A stretch of DNA of 64,000 nucleotides. Source: Dyadobacter subterraneus. Lineage in GTDB: Bacteria > Bacteroidota > Bacteroidia > Cytophagales > Spirosomataceae. Positions 8,852 through 18,590 of the stretch are shown piece after piece. The notes beneath the pieces are model-generated. The model did no database searches and had not been told where the DNA came from. It was given only the letters and a program-made list of their open reading frames with translations. The translations under genes and the position numbers were made by a program. Each line of letters opens with the position of its first letter. The first letter of the stretch is position 1. The stretch is taken from NCBI RefSeq assembly GCF_015221875.1, contig NZ_JACYGY010000001.1:4504501-4568500 (forward strand), given 5' to 3'.

Positions 8852-10219
8852 TCAATCTCCTTTGTCGGCAAAACCTGCAACCGGTTCCAGACCAGGGAGA
8901 ATAACTTTGGCAACATTTGGATCACCAAATTTCCAGGCTGGCAGTTTCGCTAATTGAGCCTGAAAAAGTATTCTGGCTTTTTCGCCTTCAGCTCCCGCTT
9001 TTCCTTTCTCTATCGGAGACTTTTCTTCACTGTCTTTTACCAGATCATAAAAACGTCCATCCGAATAAAGCTTGTAATGCCGGTCACGGAAAAACCGCGC
9101 AGATTCTTTATTCGCTCCTTCTGAATGGTTCGGGGAATAATGCGAGAAAATCCATTTCCTTGGCGTTCCTTTTTCACCTCTGATCTGTGGCAAAATACTG
9201 GTACCATCCGTATCCCAGGTTTTGGGAACCGGCTTGCCGATTATGTCCGCGATCGTTGGAAGGAAATCGGTAAAGTCAACCAGATCGTCCGTTTCGTGGG
9301 CTTTATATTTTCCGGTTCCCCAATTTACGATCAGCGGCACGTGATGTCCGCGGTCCAGCGTCAGGCCTTTTCCACCGTTTACTTTACCACCGTTTTTTAA
9401 CGGCGTTACCACAGCTCTTCCCGTGCCATTATCCCCGGTGAAAACGATGATCGTATTTTCATACAGATTCAAATCTTTCAGTTTCTGGATAATCTTACCG
9501 ACATTTTTGTCTGAATAAGTTACCATATCCCGAAAGTTTAATGTGTCTTTTTTATGACGGCCTTCGACATTCGTTTTCCAGTTTTTGCTGTTGGGTGTTG
9601 GAAGAAAAGGGTCGTGTACCAACGCCATTGGATAATAGGCCAGAAACTTTTTGTCTTTGTTTTTTTCAATAAAATCAAGAAGATAATCGGTGAAAATATC
9701 GGGTCCGTAATCATCGTCCGTCGTTTTCAAAATTTCACCATCCCGGTCAATCAAGGGCTTCGCATATCTTTCGCCGTCTCGCCTCGGTTTACTCAATTGC
9801 CACAGACAATACTGATCAAACCCAAAATGTTTTGGTAATCTTTGATTTGCACCTAACTGCCACTTCCCGGCAATAGCCGTGGCATAGCCAGCCTCTTTCG
9901 CCAAATGCGCAAAAGTCTTTTGATCCTGATTCAAATGCCCAAACTGTGAATAGTTTTTATAATTGTACTTTCCCGTCATAATCTGCACACGGGATGGTGT
10001 ACAAAGCGGCTGAGCAAATCCATAATTGAATTTCAATCCTTCTTTGGCCAGTTTATCGATATTAGGTGTCTTGTAAGTACTGCCATAGGCCCCGATACAT
10101 TCTTTCCCCATGTCATCAGCCAGAATCAGGATAATATTCGGCACTGTTTTTTGGGCGAAAGTGTTTATAGCAATTAGCAGCATTAAAACCAGTGCTATAA
10201 AATGAGTGATCTGTTTCAT
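8852..10219 (-). CDS. Secreted type I sulfatase
   Basis: A 455-residue sulfatase. I choose the ATG at 10219 (MKQITHFIALVLMLLIAINTFAQ, a clean signal peptide) over the ATG at 10243, which would overlap the end of the preceding gene. Asp35-Asp36 lie in LILADDMGKECIG, formylglycine Cys73 is in CTPSRVQIMTGKYN, and the second metal site is VFTGDNGTGRAV. KGLTLDRGHHVPLIVNWG matches the loop in many arylsulfatase-A-like proteins. It begins 10 bases after the 781-residue sulfatase, so the two are surely cotranscribed. The substrate is unknown. Confidence 0.9.
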   Translation of the reverse strand: MKQITHFIALVLMLLIAINTFAQKTVPNIILILADDMGKECIGAYGSTYKTPNIDKLAKEGLKFNYGFAQPLCTPSRVQIMTGKYNYKNYSQFGHLNQDQKTFAHLAKEAGYATAIAGKWQLGANQRLPKHFGFDQYCLWQLSKPRRDGERYAKPLIDRDGEILKTTDDDYGPDIFTDYLLDFIEKNKDKKFLAYYPMALVHDPFLPTPNSKNWKTNVEGRHKKDTLNFRDMVTYSDKNVGKIIQKLKDLNLYENTIIVFTGDNGTGRAVVTPLKNGGKVNGGKGLTLDRGHHVPLIVNWGTGKYKAHETDDLVDFTDFLPTIADIIGKPVPKTWDTDGTSILPQIRGEKGTPRKWIFSHYSPNHSEGANKESARFFRDRHYKLYSDGRFYDLVKDSEEKSPIEKGKAGAEGEKARILFQAQLAKLPAWKFGDPNVAKVILPGLEPVAGFADKGD

Positions 10220-10229
10220 CGTTTTAACA

Positions 10230-12575
10230 TTAAAGATTATCATACTGAATTGTCACTTTTTTCAGTTTCCCCGTAAATGCAAACGGTGCTTTGTACTGAT
10301 CTGAAACTTCATATTTCTGATCCCTGCCTACGTCCGTACCGTCAATATTCCGTCCTCCCTGAATGCCTGCCTGAGCTGGTAAAAATGCTCTTTCACCAAT
10401 TTTTTCATCATTCAAAAAAATGGTTTCCTTCCCTACCGGTTGTCCAGCCTGAGGTTTTCCCGAATACTCATAAACCAGTTTGAAATTGACTTTACCTTTT
10501 GGAATCACATTGGTTGAAACACTGTTAAAAACATCCCGCGCGGTCTTATGCGTGTAATGAAATTTGCCATCTTTTATAAACAGACTGATACCTGTTTTAT
10601 CTCCTCCGACAGCAAAAAGTACCCCTTCTTCTTTTCCTGAAACAATTTCAGCTTCGGCATTGATTGTGAAAGAGCGCCCATCGTATAAAGGACTGCTCAC
10701 GCCAACAAGATTGTCGATGCCCGGAAACAAGGTTATATTTTTCATTTTTCCATAAACAGTTCTTCCTGCTGGCATATCGTGTGCGGTGAAATCTTTCAGG
10801 GGATAAACATTGTATTTTTTTGCCTGCTGATCAAAAACAGCTTGCAGTTCTTTCAACTTTTCCGGATTTTTTGAAGCAAGGTTAATACGCTCGTTAAAGT
10901 CATCATTCAGGTTGTACAACTCCCAAACATCTTTACTGAAATCAACTTTTCCACCAGTCGGGTCAGCACCTCCCCCGATGTTGATCCCTTCCGGAATATC
11001 ATGCAAGGCCCCTGCTTTCCAGCCATCTTTGTAAATTGAGCGGCTTCCGGCAATTTCATAATATTGCACGGTGTGTTTTGAAGGTGCTTTCGCATTATCC
11101 ACGGCATAGGCAAGACTTGTTCCTTCAAAAGGTTCCTGTTTATAGCCATTGATAATTTGCGGCGACTGAGCCTTCGCAAGCTCAATGGTTGTTGGCAAAA
11201 TATCGTTGACATGACCATACTGATTCCGGATTCCACCTTTGTCTTTTATACCTTTTGGATAAAATAAAATCATTGGATTTCTGGTCCCGCCTTCTGTATT
11301 GGCATCAGCTTTCCAGTAACGGAAAGGCGTGTTAGCTGCCGCTGCCCAGCCAATAGGGTAATCCGTACTTGACTCGTCCGTACCGATGATATCTGCTGCT
11401 TTTACAATCGCATCAATCCGTTGTTCGCCTTGCAGTCTGTTAATCTGCGGGTTAACGGTTCCATGCTGCGTCCCGCCTTTGCTTGCTCCATTATCTCCCA
11501 GCATTACAGCGATTACGGTATTGTCAAGCTGATCAATTTGTTCAAGATAATTGATGATTCGCCCGATTTCGTAATCGGTATAAGAATAAAATGCCGCATA
11601 AACTTCCATAAAATGAGCATAGGCTTTTTTCTCCTTTTCAGATAATGTAGCCCATTCTTTTACACCAGGATTTCTCTCCGGAAGTATTGCATTTTTTGAA
11701 ATAATACCCAGTTTTTTCTGGTTTTCAATAACGACTTCACGGTATTTATCCCAACCCAGATCAAACTTTCCTTTGTACTTATCAATCCATTCTTTTGCCA
11801 CCTGATGTGGAGAATGCGTAGCACCGGTAGCAAAATAAAGGAAGAACGGTTTCTCCGCATCAACCGACTTTTGGTTAGCAATGTAAGTGATAGCTTTATC
11901 AGCTAAAAGTTCGTTCAAATGCCTGGTATTGGGTTCAATATCCAGTTTGGTATTATCCTCCCAAAGCTCCGGATGCCACTGATCCGTTGCTCCCGGAAGA
12001 AATCCGTAATAGTGATCAAAGCCTCTTCCCGTTGGCCAGCGGTTGAAGGGACCTGCCTGAGAATTTTCAGTGACCGGTGTCAAATGCCATTTTCCAAGTG
12101 CAAAAGTGCTGTAACCGTTTTCACGGAGTACTTCGGCGGCTGTTGCTTTTTCAAATGGGATATAGGTATCGTAACCCGGAAAATCGATAGCTGCCGGTGT
12201 TAGCAGTCCGACGTGCGCGGAATGGTGATTTCTTCCCGTCAAAAGCGCTGCGCGGGTTGGTGAACAAATGGCGGTTGTATGAAAATTTGTAAACCTTAAA
12301 CCCTGATTAGCCAGTTTTTCAATGTTCGGCGTTTCCACAAGACCACCGAATGCCGTGGTGGCACCAAAACCTGCGTCATCGATCAAAATCCAGATAACAT
12401 TAGGCGCATCCTTTGATGCTTTTTTATTATAATTTATTTTGAAAGGTGTTGATTCCTTTAACGTTGGAGCAATTTTCCCGTTCCATGGCTGCTGAGGACT
12501 ATGCTGAGCCATGACGGACGTTATCGACATAAGACCAGCGATAACGGGTATAAGAACTTTCAATTTTTGCTGCAT
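10230..12575 (-). CDS. Large secreted arylsulfatase with C-terminal beta-sandwich extension
   Basis: A 781-residue sulfatase, starting at the ATG at 12575 (MQQKLKVLIPVIAGLMSITSVMAQ). A frame to 12638 would overlap the susD end. Asp66-Asp67 lie in WILIDDAGFG, formylglycine Cys104 in CSPTRAALLTGRNHHSAH, and the second metal site is VMLGDNGASKGGTQHG. The sulfatase part ends near residue 585. The last 190 residues, with FAVGGDKTGISLFIKDG and KVTIQYDNL, look like a concanavalin/laminin-G-type sandwich that could bind glycan. The size matches the roughly 790-residue arylsulfatases, such as the mycobacterial AtsD type. It is the first enzyme gene after susD. It cannot be told whether the substrate is an aryl sulfate or a sugar sulfate. 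Confidence 0.9.
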   Translation of the reverse strand: MQQKLKVLIPVIAGLMSITSVMAQHSPQQPWNGKIAPTLKESTPFKINYNKKASKDAPNVIWILIDDAGFGATTAFGGLVETPNIEKLANQGLRFTNFHTTAICSPTRAALLTGRNHHSAHVGLLTPAAIDFPGYDTYIPFEKATAAEVLRENGYSTFALGKWHLTPVTENSQAGPFNRWPTGRGFDHYYGFLPGATDQWHPELWEDNTKLDIEPNTRHLNELLADKAITYIANQKSVDAEKPFFLYFATGATHSPHQVAKEWIDKYKGKFDLGWDKYREVVIENQKKLGIISKNAILPERNPGVKEWATLSEKEKKAYAHFMEVYAAFYSYTDYEIGRIINYLEQIDQLDNTVIAVMLGDNGASKGGTQHGTVNPQINRLQGEQRIDAIVKAADIIGTDESSTDYPIGWAAAANTPFRYWKADANTEGGTRNPMILFYPKGIKDKGGIRNQYGHVNDILPTTIELAKAQSPQIINGYKQEPFEGTSLAYAVDNAKAPSKHTVQYYEIAGSRSIYKDGWKAGALHDIPEGINIGGGADPTGGKVDFSKDVWELYNLNDDFNERINLASKNPEKLKELQAVFDQQAKKYNVYPLKDFTAHDMPAGRTVYGKMKNITLFPGIDNLVGVSSPLYDGRSFTINAEAEIVSGKEEGVLFAVGGDKTGISLFIKDGKFHYTHKTARDVFNSVSTNVIPKGKVNFKLVYEYSGKPQAGQPVGKETIFLNDEKIGERAFLPAQAGIQGGRNIDGTDVGRDQKYEVSDQYKAPFAFTGKLKKVTIQYDNL

Positions 12576-12628
12576 GGATTTACTGTTAATCTTATTTGAC
12601 AAAACGTGAACGATGATTTTGATGGCGA

Positions 12629-14056
12629 TTATTCCCAACCCGGATTCTGTACAAGTTTTGGATTTAAATCCATTTCACGCTGCGGAATCGGATGGAGATA
12701 ATGTTTTTCAGACGCGTTTGTTTTACCTGCTTTATGACATGCTTCAATCATACGTTTTGTACGAATGAGATCGAACCAGCGTTGAAATTCAAACATCAGT
12801 TCCAACCGGCGTTCGGTGTAAATCGCTTCCCGGAAATCGGCTTTCGACAAACCTGCCAAAGCTTCAAGTCCGGCTCTTTTTCTGACTCTGTTGACAGCAG
12901 CGAAAGCTTCCGACGAAGGTCCGGTTGCTTCATTAACCGCCTCAGCATAAATGAGCAGGATTTCTGCAAAACGAATCACTGGAATATTCTTAGCAGATTC
13001 TGTTGGATTTACGATTTGATCCATATCAAAATATTTAAAGAAACGAGGTTGAAAAGTAACAGCCTTACCGGTTGTTGGGCTCACCAAAGAAGTGAAAAAT
13101 GTGACATTACGGCGTTTATCAGCAGCTGAATAAAGGGCGTAAGTATCCGGGTGCGGCTCATCAGTTCCGGCCGAGGCAACACCCGGAATGCCTACCGGCG
13201 TGGCCGAAGAAGCGAGCCGATTTCCCTGCCCATTCACGTTGGATTTGCACTGTGCAGAAAAGATATGCTCCTTCCCGTTTTTGGTAGCCACATTAAATAC
13301 GTCCGCAAAATTTTCAAATAAATCATATCCATAAGGACCATTGATCACTTCCAGACTTTTTGCCGCAGCCTTATCCCACTCCTGGTGGGTCAGATATACT
13401 TTTGCCAAAATTGATTTTGCAGCTCCTCCCGTGGCACGTCCTGCGTCGGCGCCTGTGAAGGCGGCCGGAAGTGCTTCGGCTGCTGTTAAATCGGTAATTA
13501 TTTGTTGGTAAACTTGTTCTTTTGGAGTTCTTGCTACCTGAATTGCGTCTTTGGTTAGAGAGCCTGTTTCGTTCAAAATTAAAGGAACATCACCCCAAAG
13601 TCTTACCAGATTGAAATAGAGAAGCCCGCGTAAAAACTTTGCTTCATTCACCAGTCTCGCACGAAGGGTTTCATCCATCGAAATAAGTGGAATACGGTCA
13701 ATAGCGATATTGGCGCGGTTTATAGCCACATAACTTTCTCTCCATAACTCGTCAACACGGTCATTGGTGGTAGAATGCGTTAACACTGAAATCGTTCTTA
13801 CATCCGCGTTAGTCACCCGAAGTCCCGCAATGGCGTCATCTGACATGATCTCGATAGCAAGATGGAAAAGACGGTTATACATCGTAATTCCGCCATTATT
13901 TAGCGTGGCGTTGTAAACACTCGTAACGGCAGAAAGCGCGTCACTTTCAGTGTTATAAAACTGCTCCGTTGTGATTAAAGATTCAGGTTTTTCGTTCAGG
14001 TCCGTGCAGGAGATGAATGAAATAAAAGTCAGAATTATATAAAATATTTTCTTCAT
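12629..14056 (-). CDS. SusD/RagB-family outer-membrane glycan-binding lipoprotein
   Basis: A 475-residue lipoprotein. The signal peptide ends at Cys17 (FISFISCTDLNEKPE), the acylated cysteine. The SusD N-terminus with TTEQFYNTESDALSAVTSVYN, the TPR-like helices (AKFLRGLLYFNLVRLWGDVPL) and the C-terminal signatures RFAEILLIYAEAVNEA, RRLELMFEFQRWFDLIRT and LVQNPGWE are all present. Such proteins sit on the cell surface as a lid over the SusC barrel and capture the oligosaccharide. It lies between susC (32 bases) and the first sulfatase. Full length, no defects seen. Confidence 0.95.
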   Translation of the reverse strand: MKKIFYIILTFISFISCTDLNEKPESLITTEQFYNTESDALSAVTSVYNATLNNGGITMYNRLFHLAIEIMSDDAIAGLRVTNADVRTISVLTHSTTNDRVDELWRESYVAINRANIAIDRIPLISMDETLRARLVNEAKFLRGLLYFNLVRLWGDVPLILNETGSLTKDAIQVARTPKEQVYQQIITDLTAAEALPAAFTGADAGRATGGAAKSILAKVYLTHQEWDKAAAKSLEVINGPYGYDLFENFADVFNVATKNGKEHIFSAQCKSNVNGQGNRLASSATPVGIPGVASAGTDEPHPDTYALYSAADKRRNVTFFTSLVSPTTGKAVTFQPRFFKYFDMDQIVNPTESAKNIPVIRFAEILLIYAEAVNEATGPSSEAFAAVNRVRKRAGLEALAGLSKADFREAIYTERRLELMFEFQRWFDLIRTKRMIEACHKAGKTNASEKHYLHPIPQREMDLNPKLVQNPGWE

Positions 14057-14088
14057 TGCTTAAACGTGCTATTTGCCTTTTGGCAGAA

Positions 14089-17000
14089 TTAAAATGAAAT
14101 ACTCAAACCTCCCAGAAAACTTTTGCTGCTTGGATAAATGCTATAATCTATCCCCTGATTCAGCGTACTCTGCTCATTGCGGCTCACTTCCGGATCAAAT
14201 CCTGTGTACTTGGTCCAGGTATAAAGATTCTGCGCTGACATGTAAATTTTAATGTTGCTGGCGTGAATTTTTGACGTCACTCTTTTCGGCAGATTATACC
14301 CGATTGTCAGATTTTTCAATCTTAAAAAAGAAGCATTTTCAACATAGCGACTTGTATTAACCGCAGCAGGATCTTCAAAAGCACGCTGCACTTCATTACC
14401 TGGATTAGTTGTAGTCCAACGATCATAAGCGGCAGTTGATGCATTTTGCTGTCCGGTCAAAAGTTCGAGCTGTTGTTTATTCTGATTAAATAATTTGTTT
14501 CCATAGGTTCCCTGGAAGAAAAAACTCAGATCAAAATTCAGGTATGATAAAGTGTTTGTGATACCACCCTGGAATTTAGGTTGTGCATTTCCGATGATCG
14601 TACGGTCATCGGCTTGTGTAATTTTTCCGTCGCCATTGATATCTACATAGCGGCGGTCTCCTGGTTTGGTTGTAGCCGGATTGATCGTTGGCAAACTGGC
14701 AATATCATCTCCTGTTTGAAATAAACCGTTCGTTTTATATCCATAAAAAGAACCCAGCGGCTTGCCTACCTGAGCGATGTTGGCGCCAGAAATAATATAA
14801 TTTGCTCCGTCTCCAAGTGTCAGCACTTTATTTCTGTTGATTGAAAAAACGAAATTGGTATTCCATGAAAATGGCCCTGAAAAGTTCGTCGTGTTAATAC
14901 CCAGTTCAATTCCTTTGTTTTCAACCGAACCATAATTCTGCAAAGCAGTTGACTGTCCGGTTGTATAAGGAATTGGTACGTTCAGCAGCAGGTTTGTAGT
15001 CTTTTTATAGTAAGCATCAAAAACGAAATTAATTCTGTTTTTCAGCAGCGACAGGTCAATTCCTCCGTCATATTGTCTGGTCGTTTCCCAGCCAAGATCC
15101 GGATTGGCAATGCGGTTTGGCGCAAATCCGATGTAAGTTTGTCCACCAAAAAAGTACGTTGCCGAGTTCAGAGTCGCCAAAGAAAGGTATTGCCCAATTT
15201 CCTGGTTTCCGGTAACGCCCGCGCTCAATCGCAGTTTTAAATTACTGATCGCCTCCACATTAGACAAAAATGACTCCCGGGAAATATTCCAGGCAAAAGC
15301 AGCGGAAGGGAAATAACCCCACTTATTATCTTTCCCAAATCTGGAAGATCCGTCCGCACGACCGCTGACAGTAAAAATATATTTTTGATCGATAGAATAA
15401 TTGATCCTGCCCAGGTAGGAATTAAGAGCCCAGGCCGTAGAACCGGATGAAGGCTGGGAATAAACCGAACCACTGGCAAGATCATTATAAGCCAGCTGAT
15501 CTGTAACAAATGCCTCCGAACCCGCAATTGCACTTTCCGATTTAAAGGCTTGCTGCGTATACCCGATAACCACATTCAGCACATGTTTATTGCTGAAAGT
15601 TTTCGAGTAACTAAGCGTATTTTCATTTAGCCAGGTGGAAGCAAATTTAGATCCCACCGATGCTTTTCCCGTAGGATTTGAATTGGCGCCCTGATAAATA
15701 TCAGAAGGAACATACCGGTTTTGCTTATTATTGATAATGTCTGTTCCGAAGGAAACTTTCCCTACCAAACCTTCCAGAAATGTATATTCTCCATATGTGT
15801 TGGCAAGAAATCGATAGGTTGTGGTTTTATTTACTTCCTTCTCAAGCGTTGCAATCGGGTTCCCAAGCGGCGTTTCAAACTCACTTTGATATGTATATTT
15901 TCCGTTTACATCCCGAATATTCACCGTTGGCGGCATAGCCAGCAATCCATTAACAATACCTGCATTTGCTACCTGAGCACTAATTTTGCTCGCTGTTAAA
16001 TTAACCCCAATTTTAAACCCGGAAGAAATATCACGGTCCAGATTTACCCGACCAGAATATCTTTCAAAATCAGTATTTCTTAAAATACCTTCCTGTTTGA
16101 AATAGTTACCGGAGATCGCATAACGCGTCCGGTCATCACCTCCTGTAAACGAAAGCTGGTGATTCTGAATCGGCGCAGAACGGAAAGCAGCACCCTGCCA
16201 GTCCGTACCTTCACCGAGTTTACGGATCTGGTCTTCTGTATAATATGGTGCTTTTCCGGAGTTGACACGGGCGTCATTTTTTAACAATGCCCAATCTTTT
16301 GCACTCGTCAAAACGTCGACTCTTTTCAGTACCGATTGAGTACCATAATAAGCATCATAAGTAAAAGTATTTTGTCCGGCTTTCCCTTTTTTTGTTGTAA
16401 TCAGCACAACCCCGTTTGCTCCGCGGGAACCATAAATGGCTGTGGCAGAAGCATCTTTCAGGACTTCAATCGATTCTATATCGCTGGGATTCAGACTTGC
16501 AAGTGCATTAATACTTGGCCCGGCTGTAACACCCGCGCTGGCATCTGCATTACTGTTGTAAACCGGAAATCCGTCAATAACATAAAGGGGCTCATTTCCT
16601 CCCGTAATCGAATTTCCCCCACGTATCCTTATACTTACCGCGGCTCCCGGCTGACCTGAAACCTGTGTCACCTGAACACCGGCTGCGGCACCTTGTAACG
16701 CACGGTCAAAAGAGCTGATCGGTTGCTTTAAAGCAAGCTGTGGAACCGACGAAACAGATCCTGTAAGATCCCCTTTTTTCTGAGATCCGTAGCCGATTAC
16801 CACCACTTCATCCAATACATTAGCCGTTTTTAAAGTGATTTCAACGGGTTCGGATGGTAACTCGTAAATATCTACCTCATGCTTTTCGTAACCTGTAATT
16901 GTGACTTGAAATGTAAAAGGAAAATCTTTGGGAGCAGCAATACTAAATTTACCATCAATGTCCGTACTGGCATATTTGGAAGTGCCTTTTAAAATCACTG

Positions 17001-17121
17001 TTGCCCCGGGAATGGTTTGTCCGGCTGCATCTTTAACCACTCCTTTCACAAATTCCTGAGCGCGTGCAGAGGTAAATATCAGTGCTAAAAACATAAAAAT
17101 GTACAGGTATTTTTTCATCAT
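14089..17121 (-). CDS. SusC/RagA-family TonB-dependent outer-membrane transporter
   Basis: About 1,010 residues. I start it at the ATG at 17121, or the adjacent one at 17118, because MKKYLYIFMFLALIFTSARA is a signal peptide; the frame extends to 17220 without support. Order of parts: carboxypeptidase-regulatory-like domain (VKGVVKDAAGQTIPGATV), the SusC signature and TonB box region DEVVVIGYGSQKKGDLTGSV, plug (YVIDGFPVYN, IEVLKDASATAIYGSRGANG), then a long barrel ending KSFLGGLSISF with the terminal Phe of outer-membrane barrels. It imports oligosaccharides with SusD, using TonB energy. It is the first gene of the sulfatase operon. No adjacent ECF sigma/anti-sigma or hybrid two-component regulator is present. 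Confidence 0.95.
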   Translation of the reverse strand: MMKKYLYIFMFLALIFTSARAQEFVKGVVKDAAGQTIPGATVILKGTSKYASTDIDGKFSIAAPKDFPFTFQVTITGYEKHEVDIYELPSEPVEITLKTANVLDEVVVIGYGSQKKGDLTGSVSSVPQLALKQPISSFDRALQGAAAGVQVTQVSGQPGAAVSIRIRGGNSITGGNEPLYVIDGFPVYNSNADASAGVTAGPSINALASLNPSDIESIEVLKDASATAIYGSRGANGVVLITTKKGKAGQNTFTYDAYYGTQSVLKRVDVLTSAKDWALLKNDARVNSGKAPYYTEDQIRKLGEGTDWQGAAFRSAPIQNHQLSFTGGDDRTRYAISGNYFKQEGILRNTDFERYSGRVNLDRDISSGFKIGVNLTASKISAQVANAGIVNGLLAMPPTVNIRDVNGKYTYQSEFETPLGNPIATLEKEVNKTTTYRFLANTYGEYTFLEGLVGKVSFGTDIINNKQNRYVPSDIYQGANSNPTGKASVGSKFASTWLNENTLSYSKTFSNKHVLNVVIGYTQQAFKSESAIAGSEAFVTDQLAYNDLASGSVYSQPSSGSTAWALNSYLGRINYSIDQKYIFTVSGRADGSSRFGKDNKWGYFPSAAFAWNISRESFLSNVEAISNLKLRLSAGVTGNQEIGQYLSLATLNSATYFFGGQTYIGFAPNRIANPDLGWETTRQYDGGIDLSLLKNRINFVFDAYYKKTTNLLLNVPIPYTTGQSTALQNYGSVENKGIELGINTTNFSGPFSWNTNFVFSINRNKVLTLGDGANYIISGANIAQVGKPLGSFYGYKTNGLFQTGDDIASLPTINPATTKPGDRRYVDINGDGKITQADDRTIIGNAQPKFQGGITNTLSYLNFDLSFFFQGTYGNKLFNQNKQQLELLTGQQNASTAAYDRWTTTNPGNEVQRAFEDPAAVNTSRYVENASFLRLKNLTIGYNLPKRVTSKIHASNIKIYMSAQNLYTWTKYTGFDPEVSRNEQSTLNQGIDYSIYPSSKSFLGGLSISF

Positions 17122-17220
17122 AGTTAATTGTTTTGGATTAGGAATAATTGGTAATAAAAGGATCAACACCAGAGGTGAGAAAATAACCATATACAATATA
17201 CGCAAACCAAATTCATCCAA

Positions 17221-17742
17221 TTTGACGGCAGTCTACATTTGGGTAACCCACGAATTTCAACTCTATAAATCCCATTAATTAAAAGAATTGGTAGTTCAAA
17301 TGCAGAAATGAAAGGATCCGAAAAGATTGCGATAAGAAAATCTAATTTGACGCGTCGTTTTAATTATCAAATTATCAGACAAGGCAAAAAAAGACATTTC
17401 AATGCGGCTGCGAGAAAGTCAGCAACTGCGAATACGGTTGGAGAATCGACTGAAATACTTTGAAAAAGGTACACACCAAAGCAAAGAATAAGGAATTATT
17501 CTATTCATAATTGTTTAAAATTTAACAAAAATCCTTTATGCTGGTGGTAACATAAAAGAAGTTACTCTATAAAATTGATAGACAAAGTAAGCTTATTAAG
17601 AAATCTTTACCAAATTTTCAGGGTCAAAGTTGTATAACTTTTGAAATTATAATTTTGAAAACACTTCCTATTACTAAAATTATATGGAGCCTTCGATTAG
17701 ATTTGGGATAATCCAGCAATGATATTGTAAGTTTGATTAAAA
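17221..17742. other. AT-rich intergenic region upstream of susC
   Basis: About 520 bases with no convincing gene on either strand. It must hold the promoter of the susC operon and the end of the transcript from it, but I found no exact TAnnTTTG element on the minus strand. A short GTAAC...GTTAC inverted repeat occurs near 17547-17565. No regulatory gene is hidden here. Confidence 0.5.
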
Positions 17743-18492
17743 TCAATCTTCAAGCTGATAAACTTTAAAGTCACTGATTTCGTGCATGGAGCTTGTTGAA
17801 CGAAACCCAAAGTATCCAGTGATTAAAGGATTTTTGTCCTGGTAGAAAAAATATTTATTTCCATCCACCCAAAATTCAGTTACTCCGTTTTTTACAATAA
17901 TTCTGATTTGATAGGTTTTATTCGCAATCAGCAAATGATCCTTATCAGTATATTCTAAAAGTAGTACTCTTTGCCCGTCGCCCGGATATTTTCTGAACCG
18001 GGTTGTCGTATTGGAATTTCCTCCCATCCCAACGTAGTATAAAGAAAGAGAATCATATTCTTCCAACTTTCCTTTCCGCGTAAATAAATTTGTACGAAGC
18101 GGGTCGGAAGCCATCCAGAACTGATTCAGATCTGATAGTCTGTCATTTTTTCCTGTCCCCACAAGCACAGTCCAGTTATAAGTTATTTCAATATTAGTTT
18201 TTAACAGTTTATTCAGCCAAACCGTAACCCCTCCTTTCGTATCAATCACCAGCTTACCATCTTTGGTTATAATCGAGGAATTTGTCAAATCAGCAATTTC
18301 CGGTTTCCAGATTGTTGTGTCTAAAGGCTTCTGAAAATCGTCCTGAAAAATTAAATTTTTATGATCCTTACCAGGAATCTGCGCTACTGCAAAATTTGGC
18401 AGGTAAGAAATGAAAATAATCAGCAGGCAAAAAAGGTATGACTTCAAAAGTGAAAAGTTTAAGAATATTAAAAAGAGTAATCCCGTTCTCAC
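17743..18492 (-). CDS. Secreted concanavalin-like protein (DUF6250-like)
   Basis: Up to 249 residues, with a signal peptide (cleavage near FAVAQ) and a single beta-sandwich. LIFQDDFQKPLDTTIWKPE is the usual opening strand of laminin-G/concanavalin-type domains. SLYYVGMGGNSNTTTRFRKY and TEFWVDGNKYFFYQDKNP resemble DUF6250. Such domains bind or act on polysaccharides; no catalytic residue can be named. The first codon at 18492 is GTG. A TTG at 18447 would give the neater signal peptide KSYLFCLLIIFIS, so the true start may be there. It lies between the susC operon and DUF1684, on the same strand, and may serve the same sugar pathway. Confidence 0.65.
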   Translation of the reverse strand: MRTGLLFLIFLNFSLLKSYLFCLLIIFISYLPNFAVAQIPGKDHKNLIFQDDFQKPLDTTIWKPEIADLTNSSIITKDGKLVIDTKGGVTVWLNKLLKTNIEITYNWTVLVGTGKNDRLSDLNQFWMASDPLRTNLFTRKGKLEEYDSLSLYYVGMGGNSNTTTRFRKYPGDGQRVLLLEYTDKDHLLIANKTYQIRIIVKNGVTEFWVDGNKYFFYQDKNPLITGYFGFRSTSSMHEISDFKVYQLED

Positions 18493-18590
18493 AAATTAAA
18501 TCAGGTAGAAATAATTTGCAAAACGGGATACTTATTTTTTTAGATGCTGAAATCTTTGAAGATTTATCAGGATTTCAAACAAGTCCATTA

